Assembly: GCA_900545865.1 (NCBI GenBank)
Contig: URAN01000022.1
Location: forward strand, 1 to 44,148
Direction of reading: 5' to 3'
Source of the DNA: an uncultured Eubacteriales bacterium
GTDB lineage: Bacteria; Bacillota; Clostridia; Monoglobales; Monoglobaceae
Length of the DNA: 44,148 bases
This document shows, piece after piece, positions 1 to 10,100 of this stretch. The position numbers were made by a program, and so were the translations under genes. The notes beneath the pieces are model-generated. The model worked only from the letters and a program-made list of their open reading frames with translations, had not been told where the DNA came from and did no database searches. Each line of letters opens with the position of its first letter. Position 1 is the stretch's first letter.

Positions 1-34
1 AAAATTTTGCACGGGCAATTAAATCCGCCGGAGG

Positions 35-91
35 CTTAACGTGAAAGGAACTTTCGCGTTAAGCACCTATGGGGGCGAAAATTTCGCCCCC
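35..91. repeat. Two adjacent intergenic inverted repeats
   Basis: Two hairpins lie downstream of the minus-strand SLH gene. The first has 13-nt arms at 35-47 and 51-63 with one G-T pair and a 3-nt loop. The second, at 71-91, is GGGGGCGAAA, a central A, and its exact complement. Neither is followed by a clear T-run on the minus strand, so they are not a textbook intrinsic terminator, although they could still end the upstream transcript or protect its 3' end. Positions 1-34 show no recognisable feature. Confidence 0.5.
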
Positions 92-146
92 TTACCTTTC
101 GCATTCTTTAAGACGTTCGGCGAAGTATCATATTTTTTAATTCGCC

Positions 147-2780
147 TTATCTATATACAATAACCCCTCTGAATAACCCCTCATATGTCTGGAAAACTAT
201 CCGTGAGCAATCGCTGCCGTATGTTGCACGGTCTCTTATATCGGAAATATCTCCGACATAAACACGCGTTTTTGCGTTGGGGTCATAAACCATTACGTTT
301 TCGAGATGATTGCATATCTCGTCTATCTTATCATTATTTTTGTAGGAAATCTCAACAATATTTTCTTTTTTGTTCACAACAAAACCGTATATAATCTGTT
401 GAGCGTTCCAATAATAGTTTGTCGCACTTGCCTTGAACCAGTTCCTCTCGGAATCAACACCCGGCCAGTTCGGATAACCGCCGACAGAGTAATCATAAAT
501 CATTTCGTGATTCTGTATCATATTTGCAGACAGACCCACTCTAATTATATCGCCCTCGGCAACATCACCGATATTATAATCATCGGCAACCATATATGAT
601 ACGGGCGAACCCATCTGTAAGCCGTTAATCATCTTTGTTTCAACGCCCTCGTCATTGATACAGTCGCTTACATCCGATACAAGAATAATATATGATTCTT
701 TATCAATCTCCGCCGTACCGGCACATCTGATAAGCACATCATCATAAACGCCGTCGCCGCGAAATTTGTATGACGCAACTGTGTTATACCAACCTCTTTC
801 CAAAAGCGTGGGCTTTCCGACTGCAAATTTATTTGCATTTGCGTTAAGCGCGTCCGAGTCGGATGTCACTGTGAACTGAATACACGATGCGGAAAGTGCG
901 GACTTTATTCCGAGCCTTCCGTCAGCATAAATCAGGACTTCGCCGCTTTTGATATTCTGTGCAAGTGTCTCGCCCGCAATCTCGTTCGTGCCGACATTGG
1001 TTGTATCAATCTTTCTAATCTTTTTGTCCGAATCAAGCGAATACATAATAAGCTGGGGCTTTACATTACCGTTCACCGAATTATAATTCGGAATCGCGCT
1101 GCGAACCTTGTCGCCGTCATCGATTGAATCGCCGTCAACCTTAACCTTGTCCGAAACGGTCAGCTCTTCCAAATTGCCGTCCGAGGTATAAAGGCGCAGC
1201 TTTGCCGTCTTTTCAAATCCCGAATCGTCAACCGCAATTCCGACAAGCCAGCCGGGTTTCATTTCACCCGGAACAACCGTCTCGGCATATGCCGCATATC
1301 CGAACGAATCGATGCGCAATAACACATTATTGCCTGCCTTTATATCGGTCGGCGACTTTGTTTTGGAAAGGTCGCTCATCTTGTATTGAGCATCACCGAG
1401 CTTGATTATATTCTCGCCGTTTTCATAATTAACGCCCGAAATCGTACCGTTTACCGTCTTATCCGAAACAACAAGTCTTGCCTTGTGCTTATCCGCCGCT
1501 TCGTATAATGTTATTATATCCTTTTGTTTGATATTGTCAATCGTAATCTTTTCGCCGTAGGTATTGAATATCTCGAATATTTCATAATCCGCCGCTTTTA
1601 TCGTCTTGTTGCCGCCGTTCGCATCCATTGCCAAAGCCGAATCGGTAATCGTTTCGTCCTTGGTGCTTATATATGACGCATAAAACGGCGTTCCGTTCTC
1701 AATTATGATAAGGTCAAAACCTCCGCCGCTCGTCTTTTTGAGCGTGATTGTTCCCCTGTACAGATTACCAAAAACATCTTTGACGTTCCCGCTTACGGGG
1801 CTTCCGTTATACATAACCGAAATAATCTTGCCGAATCCCGTCTTTTTGGTCTTGTCACCATCGGAATATTCAAGCGTGTTATCGCTGTACTTTATAAAAT
1901 CGTTAATGTCAATCTTTAAAACATCGTTGTCGCTTGTATCGTCATAGACATATATAAGCTCGTTGTCCGCCGCGTTTTTTGTATGGCGATAATACGCCCT
2001 TACCCTCAACCCAATAAGGCTTTCGGGCATAATTGCGGTCGGGTCGTCCATCTTTAAATCATCGACATAAACCTTATCGGCAACCGTCAGCTTATCCTGA
2101 TACATTGACGCACCGCGTGCCGCCGTCACGATTCCCTCTTTGACATACACGCTGAAATAATCCGCGAGAACGCTTGAATCCGCAAGCCCCTCTGCGCCGT
2201 TTCTCTCAAAGTGAATGCCGTCAATAAAATCATCGCCGATTGTGTTGAATATATATTCCGCCGCTTGGCTCACCGTGAGATTACCCTCGGGTGACGGGTT
2301 ACCCGAGAGAACCCCGAGACGGCGCGCGCCGAGGATATATCCTGTAGGGTATCCGCCGAGACTCGCCGCGAATTCGTCACAGCCGAAAGCGGATAACAAA
2401 ATTTTGCAGACCTCGCCGACCGTGATTTTATCATCGGGTCTGAAAATCTGTGCCGAATCGCCCTTTAATATTCCTCTCTCGGTCAGATAGTTAATCGCCG
2501 TCAGAGCGTAATGATCCATCGGAACATCGAGGTAATATCTTGTGTTCGACACGTCAAAGTCATTGACCTTGAACACCCTTGCCATGTATACTGAAAAGTC
2601 CGCCCTTGTTATCTCGGCGTTTAAATCTATGTCTTGGGGAAAGACCTCAAGAGCTTTGAGCAATCCCACCGCTTCGGAATCCTGCCCCGCGGCGGCAGTG
2701 TCGGCGGCAAAAGCCGTGTTGACATAAACCGCCGACAGCATAAAGCATATCGAAAGCAATATAGAAAGTACCTTTTTCAT
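147..2780 (-). CDS. Secreted protein with N-terminal SLH repeats (SLH-N, copy 1)
   Basis: A protein of 877 residues with a Gram-positive-type signal peptide (basic MKK start, hydrophobic stretch to about residue 25, AFA-A cleavage-like site). Three degenerate S-layer homology repeats span about residues 30-190; readable pieces are EITRADFSVYMARVF, the pair YLDVPMDHYALTAINYLTERG and GYPTGYILGARRLGVL. SLH repeats usually bind pyruvylated secondary cell-wall polymers. The remaining ~690 residues look beta-rich and repetitive and match no family I recognise. A GGAGG box sits 10 nt before the ATG. The gene follows the SLH-C gene after only 23 bp, so the two are probably cotranscribed. It is paralogous to the 864-residue protein at 23667-26261 (same length, same SLH layout, shared GGYP-GYI motif). 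Domain call is firm; function is unknown. Confidence 0.85.
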   Translation of the reverse strand: MKKVLSILLSICFMLSAVYVNTAFAADTAAAGQDSEAVGLLKALEVFPQDIDLNAEITRADFSVYMARVFKVNDFDVSNTRYYLDVPMDHYALTAINYLTERGILKGDSAQIFRPDDKITVGEVCKILLSAFGCDEFAASLGGYPTGYILGARRLGVLSGNPSPEGNLTVSQAAEYIFNTIGDDFIDGIHFERNGAEGLADSSVLADYFSVYVKEGIVTAARGASMYQDKLTVADKVYVDDLKMDDPTAIMPESLIGLRVRAYYRHTKNAADNELIYVYDDTSDNDVLKIDINDFIKYSDNTLEYSDGDKTKKTGFGKIISVMYNGSPVSGNVKDVFGNLYRGTITLKKTSGGGFDLIIIENGTPFYASYISTKDETITDSALAMDANGGNKTIKAADYEIFEIFNTYGEKITIDNIKQKDIITLYEAADKHKARLVVSDKTVNGTISGVNYENGENIIKLGDAQYKMSDLSKTKSPTDIKAGNNVLLRIDSFGYAAYAETVVPGEMKPGWLVGIAVDDSGFEKTAKLRLYTSDGNLEELTVSDKVKVDGDSIDDGDKVRSAIPNYNSVNGNVKPQLIMYSLDSDKKIRKIDTTNVGTNEIAGETLAQNIKSGEVLIYADGRLGIKSALSASCIQFTVTSDSDALNANANKFAVGKPTLLERGWYNTVASYKFRGDGVYDDVLIRCAGTAEIDKESYIILVSDVSDCINDEGVETKMINGLQMGSPVSYMVADDYNIGDVAEGDIIRVGLSANMIQNHEMIYDYSVGGYPNWPGVDSERNWFKASATNYYWNAQQIIYGFVVNKKENIVEISYKNNDKIDEICNHLENVMVYDPNAKTRVYVGDISDIRDRATYGSDCSRIVFQTYEGLFRGVIVYR

Positions 2781-2803
2781 ATCTTTACGTCCTCCTTGTC
2801 TGA

Positions 2804-4453
2804 TTAAAGACTTTGCATCAGATAGACCATCTGTGCCGCCTCGGCTCTTGTCGCAATATCGAGCGGCGCAAACATATCATCGCCGACGCCGTTAATAACT
2901 CCGTCACGGCGCAGAACATAGACAGGCTCTTTTGCATAATCGTCTATCGCCGCATCGTCCTTGAAGCGATAATCCTTTGCGCTTTCATAATCCGAAAGAG
3001 TCTTTCCGACATTTTGCGCCGCGCGGTATAAAATCGCCGCCATTTCTTGTCGCGTGATAACCGCATCACCGTCAAATGTATCGTCCGACTTGCCTAAAAT
3101 CGCGCCGTTCGAATACGCCGTCTTGACATATTCATACGCCCAAAAATCCTTTGGAACGTCAACAAACGGAATCCCCCTGTCACCGCTCTTGTCCGTCAAA
3201 AACGCGTTTGACACTATCTTGGCGAACTCGTATCTCGTTATCGTATCGTTCGGATAGAATAACTTATCCTTTTTTCCGCAAACAACTCTCTTTTCCGCAA
3301 GCGAAACAATCGCTTCTCTCGCCCATTCGACCGAATCCAAATCCACAAATATATCGGTCGGCATCTTTTCGGGCGGAACAACCTCGGTAACATTGTCCGC
3401 CTTGATTGAACTACCGCGTCCGCCGCCCGAGCCGCCGCTGCCGCCCGAGCCGTTATCGCTGTTCGATGTGCCGTATCTCAACTTTAAATCATCGGCAAGC
3501 GCCGCAATTGTGCTAAAGTTGTTACCCTGAACCGCCGAATACACCGAATCGCTCAGCCTTGATGTCTGTACACCGATATAGGTTGAAAACTCGGTGATTA
3601 CCTCTTTGACAGGGATATAGTTATCCGCACCGCCAACGATGCCCAAAATCACCGCGTCTTTGAACTTTGTGATAAGGTCGTTATAGTCCTTTATCGACTT
3701 TGCCGACATTCTTTTCGTTACATCGGATTGAATCCCCGATGTTACCGAATCCTTTTTGTATCGGTTTTTCATCTCGGTGTTAGCCATATTTAAGTTTTCG
3801 GTAAAGTTAAATATGTTGGTGATCTTTGACTTGTTCAAAAGGTCGATAACAATCGCCGAGAACAGATATTCGTCCGATTTTCCGTTATCGCTGTCGCTGA
3901 ATGTAAAGCCGCCCTGCTTTATATCCCAAAGCTTTGACGAAATACCGCTTTTATCCGCGGCGTTCCATTCGTCATCGGCAAGCCCTAAATCCAAATAGGC
4001 ATAGTCGAGAATATCGGTGATTTCGTCCGCTGATGCCGAGGCGTTGATTCTCTTATAGACCTCGTCTTTCATATCCTTTCTGACGAATTTAAAATCGTAT
4101 TGCAAAACCTCGCCGCCCTCGGACAGATAAAGGGTATAATCACCCGAGCGCGTGTTTGATAAGTCCATTTTAAATTCGGTTGTGCCGTTGTTTTTAAACT
4201 CTCTTGCATATACGACAATATCCGCCGACCACTCGGACGCATCCAAAAGGTCGGTGTATGTCTTTCCTTTCGGAAAAACCATAACGCTGAACGAAGATTT
4301 GTCGGATTTGACTTTGACGGTCAGAACCGACAGGTCTGTCTGTTCGATTGAGCATTTTGCATTCGTATTGTCCGCGGCAAGCCCGAAAGTGCCGCAGGAC
4401 AACAGCATTGACGCGCATATTGCCGCCGAAACCAGTTTTTTTGATAATTTCAT
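2804..4453 (-). CDS. Secreted protein with C-terminal SLH repeats (SLH-C, copy 1)
   Basis: A protein of 549 residues. A signal peptide covers about residues 1-26. An unrecognised, partly helical region spans about 30-330, followed by a Gly/Ser linker at about 333-349. Three well-formed SLH repeats fill about 368-549: DTITRYEFAKIVSNAF, AVITRQEMAAILYRAA and DIATRAEAAQMVYLM are their ends. The linker should let the N-terminal part stand off from the wall while the SLH repeats hold it. It lies directly upstream of the SLH-N gene in the same transcript. It shares layout with the 555-residue protein at 26285-27952, including linker and SLH positions. A GGAAGG box lies rather far (about 13 nt) from the ATG. 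What the N-terminal region binds is not known. Confidence 0.87.
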   Translation of the reverse strand: MKLSKKLVSAAICASMLLSCGTFGLAADNTNAKCSIEQTDLSVLTVKVKSDKSSFSVMVFPKGKTYTDLLDASEWSADIVVYAREFKNNGTTEFKMDLSNTRSGDYTLYLSEGGEVLQYDFKFVRKDMKDEVYKRINASASADEITDILDYAYLDLGLADDEWNAADKSGISSKLWDIKQGGFTFSDSDNGKSDEYLFSAIVIDLLNKSKITNIFNFTENLNMANTEMKNRYKKDSVTSGIQSDVTKRMSAKSIKDYNDLITKFKDAVILGIVGGADNYIPVKEVITEFSTYIGVQTSRLSDSVYSAVQGNNFSTIAALADDLKLRYGTSNSDNGSGGSGGSGGGRGSSIKADNVTEVVPPEKMPTDIFVDLDSVEWAREAIVSLAEKRVVCGKKDKLFYPNDTITRYEFAKIVSNAFLTDKSGDRGIPFVDVPKDFWAYEYVKTAYSNGAILGKSDDTFDGDAVITRQEMAAILYRAAQNVGKTLSDYESAKDYRFKDDAAIDDYAKEPVYVLRRDGVINGVGDDMFAPLDIATRAEAAQMVYLMQSL

Positions 4454-4652
4454 ATATGTCCCAAATCCTTCCGAATTATTTTTCCCGTAGTTTGTGCCGT
4501 TTGTTGGTTATCACGGGATGTCGCCAACGCTCGCTTTGTTTGCTCGAATTTTATCATAATAAAATTCATCGCCTTTTTTGCCGCGTTTCCTCTTCCCAAA
4601 AAATTTCGGGTGCAACCCTCATTTTTCTGGAACCCTGTTTTTTCCGCAATCA

Positions 4653-4735
4653 AAATCAAAATAATTTTTCATTGCCGCCGCGGTAGGCACGGCGGAACAG
4701 GGGACGGCGTTTATTCATTAAAATTATTTTGATTT
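4653..4735. mobile_element. 83-bp MITE-like element with 16-bp perfect terminal inverted repeats (copy 1)
   Basis: The ends AAATCAAAATAATTTT (4653-4668) and AAAATTATTTTGATTT (4720-4735) are exact reverse complements. The interior is GC-rich, with GCCGCC, a GGTAGGCACGGCGG core and ACAGGGGACGGCG. A nearly identical copy is at 30526-30609. No coding capacity. It could be a miniature transposable element or a palindromic intergenic repeat that folds in RNA. It fills part of the 315-bp gap 4454-4768 between the LamG-like gene and SLH-C. The rest of that gap holds an AT-rich palindrome at 4547-4566 and a 13-bp motif TCACGGGATGTCG (4511-4523) that recurs inverted at 30457-30469. Confidence 0.75.
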
Positions 4736-4768
4736 GCCGATCCCCCATTCCGCATTTTCAATTTTCCA

Positions 4769-7132
4769 TTATTCCAATGTTATTGCGCCTTTGACCGGCA
4801 TCATCTTATTAAAACCGTTCCAGAGCATAACCTGTACGTTCAAATCACCAACATTTTCGGGTATGGTATATGTTGTCGTCAACTCGAAATTCGTGTCCGC
4901 CGCCGTATATGCCTTGGGGTCATATTTGAGGTCGATTAACTTATCGCCGTCATATGCCGCAAGAATCAAAACGAGGTCATCGCTCGAGCCTGTCTGATTG
5001 ATAACGCTCACTTTTGCGGTCAACGTGTTGCCCGCCTTTGTGTTTTCCTTTGTTGCGTCAACGTCACCGTTTTTAAGGGTCGGGTTCGATACAAACAACG
5101 TTCCCTCGCCCGTGGTGAATACACCGGCATACTCTCTCGCCAACGCTCTGCCGTCCGCCGTCTTAACCGTTGTCGGAACGTTTATCGTATACGCCGTCTT
5201 TGCCCTTAACATACCTTTGAGCTTTAACATTGCGCAACACGTGTCGGCATTATACGTGACATCTTTGTCAACAGCCGAACCGTCCGCCGCGGATACGCTT
5301 ATGCTATCCAATGTTGTCGCATCCATATCTTGGTTAAAGTATACCTTTATACCGGTTGTTGCTGCGCTTGCGCTCTTTGATGTAAGCTCGCCGTCATCAA
5401 GGCGAAGCTTTTTTACCACTGCGCTCATCGGCGGTTCGCCGACATCAACCGTTATATTGTCGATAATCATTGATGTGTCGGTTGCAAGCACGTTCGACGT
5501 TGCCCCTTTATAAAACTGAAAACCGAAAGCCGATGTTCCGCCGTTTGTATAGTGATAATTCGCAATTGCCGCACCGTTTGGGTCATTGTTCAAAAGCACA
5601 TATTCACCGTTTTGTTTAACATAGGTTTTGATCTTTTTGTTTATTAAATCCTCGATAACCTTGAACGATACCATATCCGTCAAGTTATTCGGCATATTAA
5701 AGTTTGTTACAACCTGTGGCGTTGTTGACGCCGAAATCGGATTGCACAGAGTAATTTTATCCCCCGTTATCGCGAATACCTGATCATAATTGGAAGTATC
5801 ACCTCTTTTCAGCACAAAGCTGAATTCTCTTATTTCATCGGAGTTTTGGTCATTCACCGCCATATCAAAGTTATACTCTATTATGCCGTCCGTATACGCT
5901 GACTCAAACGACTTAACCGTCTTTACGCTTACTGCGTTTGTTGCTTGCCAACCGTCTATTCTCAAAACCTTCGAATTGCCGTTTGTCCAAACATATCTTC
6001 CGAATCCCCAGTATTGGCTGCCGCTTCTCGGCCAAATTTCGTTTAAGTTACCTGTATCCGCCGAACCCGCATTTTTCATTGCTTCATAGCTTTCAAAATT
6101 ATCCTCAAACACGTGCGATGAAAATGTACCTTTTACGTCCGCCGTATTAAAGCATATCTCTTGTGCCGCCGTTATTCCGCCGAGTGCACCCGTTATTCCC
6201 TCGGGAACCGATATTCTGTATTCGGCGCCGTATTTCAAACCGCTTACGGGGATTGCCGCAGTCAGGCCGTCTGTCTTTGTCACACCTCCCGTTGAAACAG
6301 GCTCGAGCGTTTCGGAATCAACAATTTTTATTGCGTTAAGGCTCTCTTGTGCTACTGCCTCGGAAAACCTAACCGCTATCCGGCTGTCTGTGGTATTTGC
6401 CGCATCGTATTCGGCTGTAATCGTCTGTTTTCCGAGAGCGTTTACTTTAAGATTGCTGAAATATACATCGCCCTTTGCACCCTTTGAGCCACTTGACTGT
6501 CTTGATGTCACAAAAAATGCATTTGCCGTTTCGCCGCCCTCATACATTGCTCTTTCGGATATTTTTTCGCCATCACAATATATCTGTATCTTTTGATTTG
6601 AATAATCATATATACAGTCTATATGATACCATACATCATTTTGACAGTTTTCCTTGTATCCGTAAGTCGAATCATACTCCGTTGCATTAACAAAACAAAG
6701 ACCCATCGAGCCTGTGCTTTTCGTTCCGAAGCTAAACGGCGCCCAACCGGTGAAAATATCCGAGGTCGCCGCCTTTGTGCTGACTGTGATATAAGCAAAC
6801 GGTCCTGTTGATGTGCCTGCCTGATATGTGCTTGACTTAAAGTCAAAGCTGAAATTATATTTATCCGTTGCCAGTGTCTCATCTGAAACAACCGCGCCGA
6901 CAGAGGTGTTGCCGTTATTTTCCTTTATGTGTATTACGTTTGAACGTCCGTCATATGAATCCAATGTTTCGACAGCATCGCTGTTGTTATTCAGATACCC
7001 GTCACGCACAAAATCATAATTGGGGTCATACACTTCAAGTTCAACCGCACTTGCAACTGTCATTCCCGACAGAGCCGAAACCAACATAACCAATCCGATT
7101 GCCATCGATAAAAATCTTTTAATTTTTTTCAT
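4769..7132 (-). CDS. Secreted LamG-like / Ig-like (Big_5) adhesin-type protein
   Basis: A protein of 787 residues from the ATG at 7132, chosen because AAGGAG lies 9 nt upstream; a TTG three codons earlier would overlap that spacing. Signal peptide to about residue 30. By eye the order is a concanavalin/LamG-like domain (about 35-240, with FSFDFKSSTY and DVWYHIDCIYDY), an Ig-like SbsA/Big_5 domain (about 240-340, IAVRFSEAVAQESLNAI), a second LamG-like domain (about 345-575), a second Big_5 domain (about 580-700, IKVYFNQDMDATTLDSI), and a C-terminal domain ending in VQVMLWNGFNKMMPV. No catalytic residues are evident. It lies 45 bp downstream of the large glycosidase gene and is probably in its operon. 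It likely binds carbohydrate or spaces partners at the surface. The 855-residue protein at 30706-33273 is the counterpart in the second cluster. Confidence 0.8.
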   Translation of the reverse strand: MKKIKRFLSMAIGLVMLVSALSGMTVASAVELEVYDPNYDFVRDGYLNNNSDAVETLDSYDGRSNVIHIKENNGNTSVGAVVSDETLATDKYNFSFDFKSSTYQAGTSTGPFAYITVSTKAATSDIFTGWAPFSFGTKSTGSMGLCFVNATEYDSTYGYKENCQNDVWYHIDCIYDYSNQKIQIYCDGEKISERAMYEGGETANAFFVTSRQSSGSKGAKGDVYFSNLKVNALGKQTITAEYDAANTTDSRIAVRFSEAVAQESLNAIKIVDSETLEPVSTGGVTKTDGLTAAIPVSGLKYGAEYRISVPEGITGALGGITAAQEICFNTADVKGTFSSHVFEDNFESYEAMKNAGSADTGNLNEIWPRSGSQYWGFGRYVWTNGNSKVLRIDGWQATNAVSVKTVKSFESAYTDGIIEYNFDMAVNDQNSDEIREFSFVLKRGDTSNYDQVFAITGDKITLCNPISASTTPQVVTNFNMPNNLTDMVSFKVIEDLINKKIKTYVKQNGEYVLLNNDPNGAAIANYHYTNGGTSAFGFQFYKGATSNVLATDTSMIIDNITVDVGEPPMSAVVKKLRLDDGELTSKSASAATTGIKVYFNQDMDATTLDSISVSAADGSAVDKDVTYNADTCCAMLKLKGMLRAKTAYTINVPTTVKTADGRALAREYAGVFTTGEGTLFVSNPTLKNGDVDATKENTKAGNTLTAKVSVINQTGSSDDLVLILAAYDGDKLIDLKYDPKAYTAADTNFELTTTYTIPENVGDLNVQVMLWNGFNKMMPVKGAITLE

Positions 7133-7177
7133 ATCAAACAACTCCTTATTTTTAATTTAATATATTTTTATATTTAA

Positions 7178-10100
7178 CTATTTCATTAAATTGTACTCAA
7201 AGTGCATTGACGGGTCTTTTGAACCGCCTATGCCCGAGCCTATCTCATAATATCCCTCTCTGGCGTTGTTATCCCTGTCGTTTATCAAGAAAGAGAACAA
7301 CACCTGAGTATAATCGGCAATTGAGAACCCGGACGGAAACATCTCAGACCACGGTATCGACAATTCATAAACCGTCTTTTTCGTATCGGGATTGTTCACC
7401 ACCGAAAGCTCGTGTATGAATCGGCTTCCGTCAGACGGCGGCGCAAGCGATGATGACCTTGTTATCTCGGGTCCGTCCTTTCCTATGCCGATTCCTATCT
7501 CGGTACGCTTTGCGCTCGCCTCTTTTTTGAGCGAGAAAGCGAACTGAATCGAATCGCCTGCCCACAAACGTCCGTCAGGGTCTGTTTCAAACGTTTCATC
7601 TTTCACCTCGGCGGCGAGATAGAAATTCTTTTTATCCCAGCCAAGATAAACTTCACCCGATAAGTCATCGTCACCGCTGTAATCATCTCCCGTGAGCTTT
7701 ACATACTTTCCGTCACCGTTCTTGCCGATGTTCAGCTTCCACGCGGTATTCCATTCGCCCGGTGAGATAACGCCGTCAAAGTTCGGAACATTTCGCATAT
7801 ATGGTATGCCCTTGAACGAAATCACTCTTGATAAATCAATTTCCGTTCCGTCCGACATCACGAGATTTCCTTTAAAGCTTAAATCCTTTGTTCCGACAAG
7901 GTCGGGAATGTGTATTTTTGTCACGCTTTTGCCGCCCGACTTAATCGGTGCGACCTCACGTGTGCTTACTCTTTTCGCGAACTCGGTCGGCTCTTGTATG
8001 TTTATCCTGCCGCTCATCGAGCCTTCGTATAAGTTATTGTTTATGTCAACAACAAGCCGCCAGCGGTTCGACGCATAATATTCAACGTTTGTCTTGACCG
8101 TCACCGAATCAACCTTGTTGACTGTCGTCTTTGCCGAATAGATAAGGTTACCGTTTTGGGTCACCGAGCTTTTTATCATCTCGCCGCCCGAATAATCACC
8201 GCTTGCCGCAACGACCGCCTTATATCTTCCGCCGCCGACATTTTCAACCGATTCAACCGTCAGATTTTCCGTTCCGTCAACAAAAACACTTACATCGTCA
8301 GACTCAATCGTCTGTACATACAATTCGGCTTTTGAACCCGGAACAATGTTTATCTCTTTCGCACCAACCGAGCTTTGCGCCGATGTTACATCCGCTTTGT
8401 CAAAGTTACCCACTATATACATCGGGAACTTATCAACCGAGAATGTGAATATTCCGTTCGCCGCCGATACTGTCGATTCGTTTCCGTATATATCCGACAC
8501 CGTTACCGATTCGCACCCCAAATCAAGCGCAAGGTCTTTCTTTTCATCACTTGAATTCCATGTCGCGATACAGCTGCGCCCATCCTTTAGCGTAAACTCA
8601 TAAAGCGGCACGCCGTCGGCTGTGACCTTGGTCTTTTTATACGTCACTTCGTTCATAAGTCGGTTAAAGTTCGCAACCGCTCCGAAATGCCGCCTTGCCA
8701 AAAACGGCTTTTGAGCAATAACCGAATTCAAAAATCCGAATCCCTCGTTTACGTCTGTCGGTGCCTCGGTATATCTAAAGAACCAAATCTTATCCATATA
8801 ACCGTACACTTCATTTAATATAAGCATTTGTGTGTTATATATCGCCTGTTCATCAAGACCGACAGATACCTGCCAACCGATTTCGCTTACAAAAAGCGGA
8901 ATGTCTTTATAGCCATAGCTGTCGATACATTCGCGAACCTTTCCGACAAATTCCATCTGACCTGCCTCGGGACCTTGCGACCACATATACGGGTGGATAG
9001 ATATTGCGTCAAGGTATTCGCCGCCACCTGCCTCCAAGACCTGTGATATATATGTTGTTCCATAGTTACTTTGGGCTATTCCGACGATTATCGCATCGGG
9101 GTTCGCGGCAAGTATTGCATCGTGCGCTGCTTTTAAAACTTTTGTATATCCCTTTGCATCAACACCCGTTGGATTAAAGTTCGGTATGAGGTTAGGCTCG
9201 TTCCATACCTCATAATACTTATAAAGTCCCATAGTTTGTTTTGTTACATTATAACAATAATCGTACCACGCTTTAAGTTCGGCATCTGTCACGGGAAGGG
9301 CGCCCCTAACCGGAAGATAAAGCGGATTTCCGCCTGATAAAATCATCATTCTGTCGAACTTTAAATCCTTTTTTTCTTCATATTCATATTTTTTGGTATC
9401 TTCGATTTGGTACACGCCTTTTTGTTGCTCAAAATCTATCCAGTTATTCGAATCTCTTTCTAACCCAAATCCGACTTTATCAAGACTTTGCATTATATCT
9501 CTTGTGTACTCTAAGTGCTTAAGGCGGTCGTTGGTCAAAAGTGTGTGTATACCGATTTTCATATTTTTCTCGGCTGTTCTCGTGTTGGAAATATCTTCCT
9601 CGTAAAAGCTTTGTTCCCCGTTGTTTTTATCGGTCAGCTCGGCTTTCAGCTTAATCAAGCCGTAAGGCGTTTTGTTCGAATCAATCTTGATTTTCTTTGA
9701 CGCCGTTTCGCCGCGCGGTATGTTCAGGCTTTCTTCTTTGTTCCAACATACCTGTCCGTGTTCGTCAACCAATGAATAAAACGCGGTTGTTTCCGCATCA
9801 TACTCCGCCGAATTTTCAAAATTCAATGTAACATTTATATCCGAGTCATAAAAATTGTTGCCGAAAGGCATATCGGCGGCACTCACCTTAACAGGTGACT
9901 TGATATGGTTCGGCGCTTGGTGGCCTTTATCAATCCACTGTTTTATATTGGAATAGTCACCGCGCATAATGCCCCAGTTATCGAGCATATACGTCATTGT
10001 GCCGTTTCCGAGACCGTATGAACAAAGCCGCACGGCATATAGAGCATTGAATGCGTCTTTCATCCGGTCGGTTTTATAAAGCTCATCGTTAATATAATAA

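Noticed and set aside
4450..4768. Small genes in the gap between SLH-C and the LamG-like gene
   Set aside because: Open frames here lack ribosome sites and cross the inverted-repeat element.
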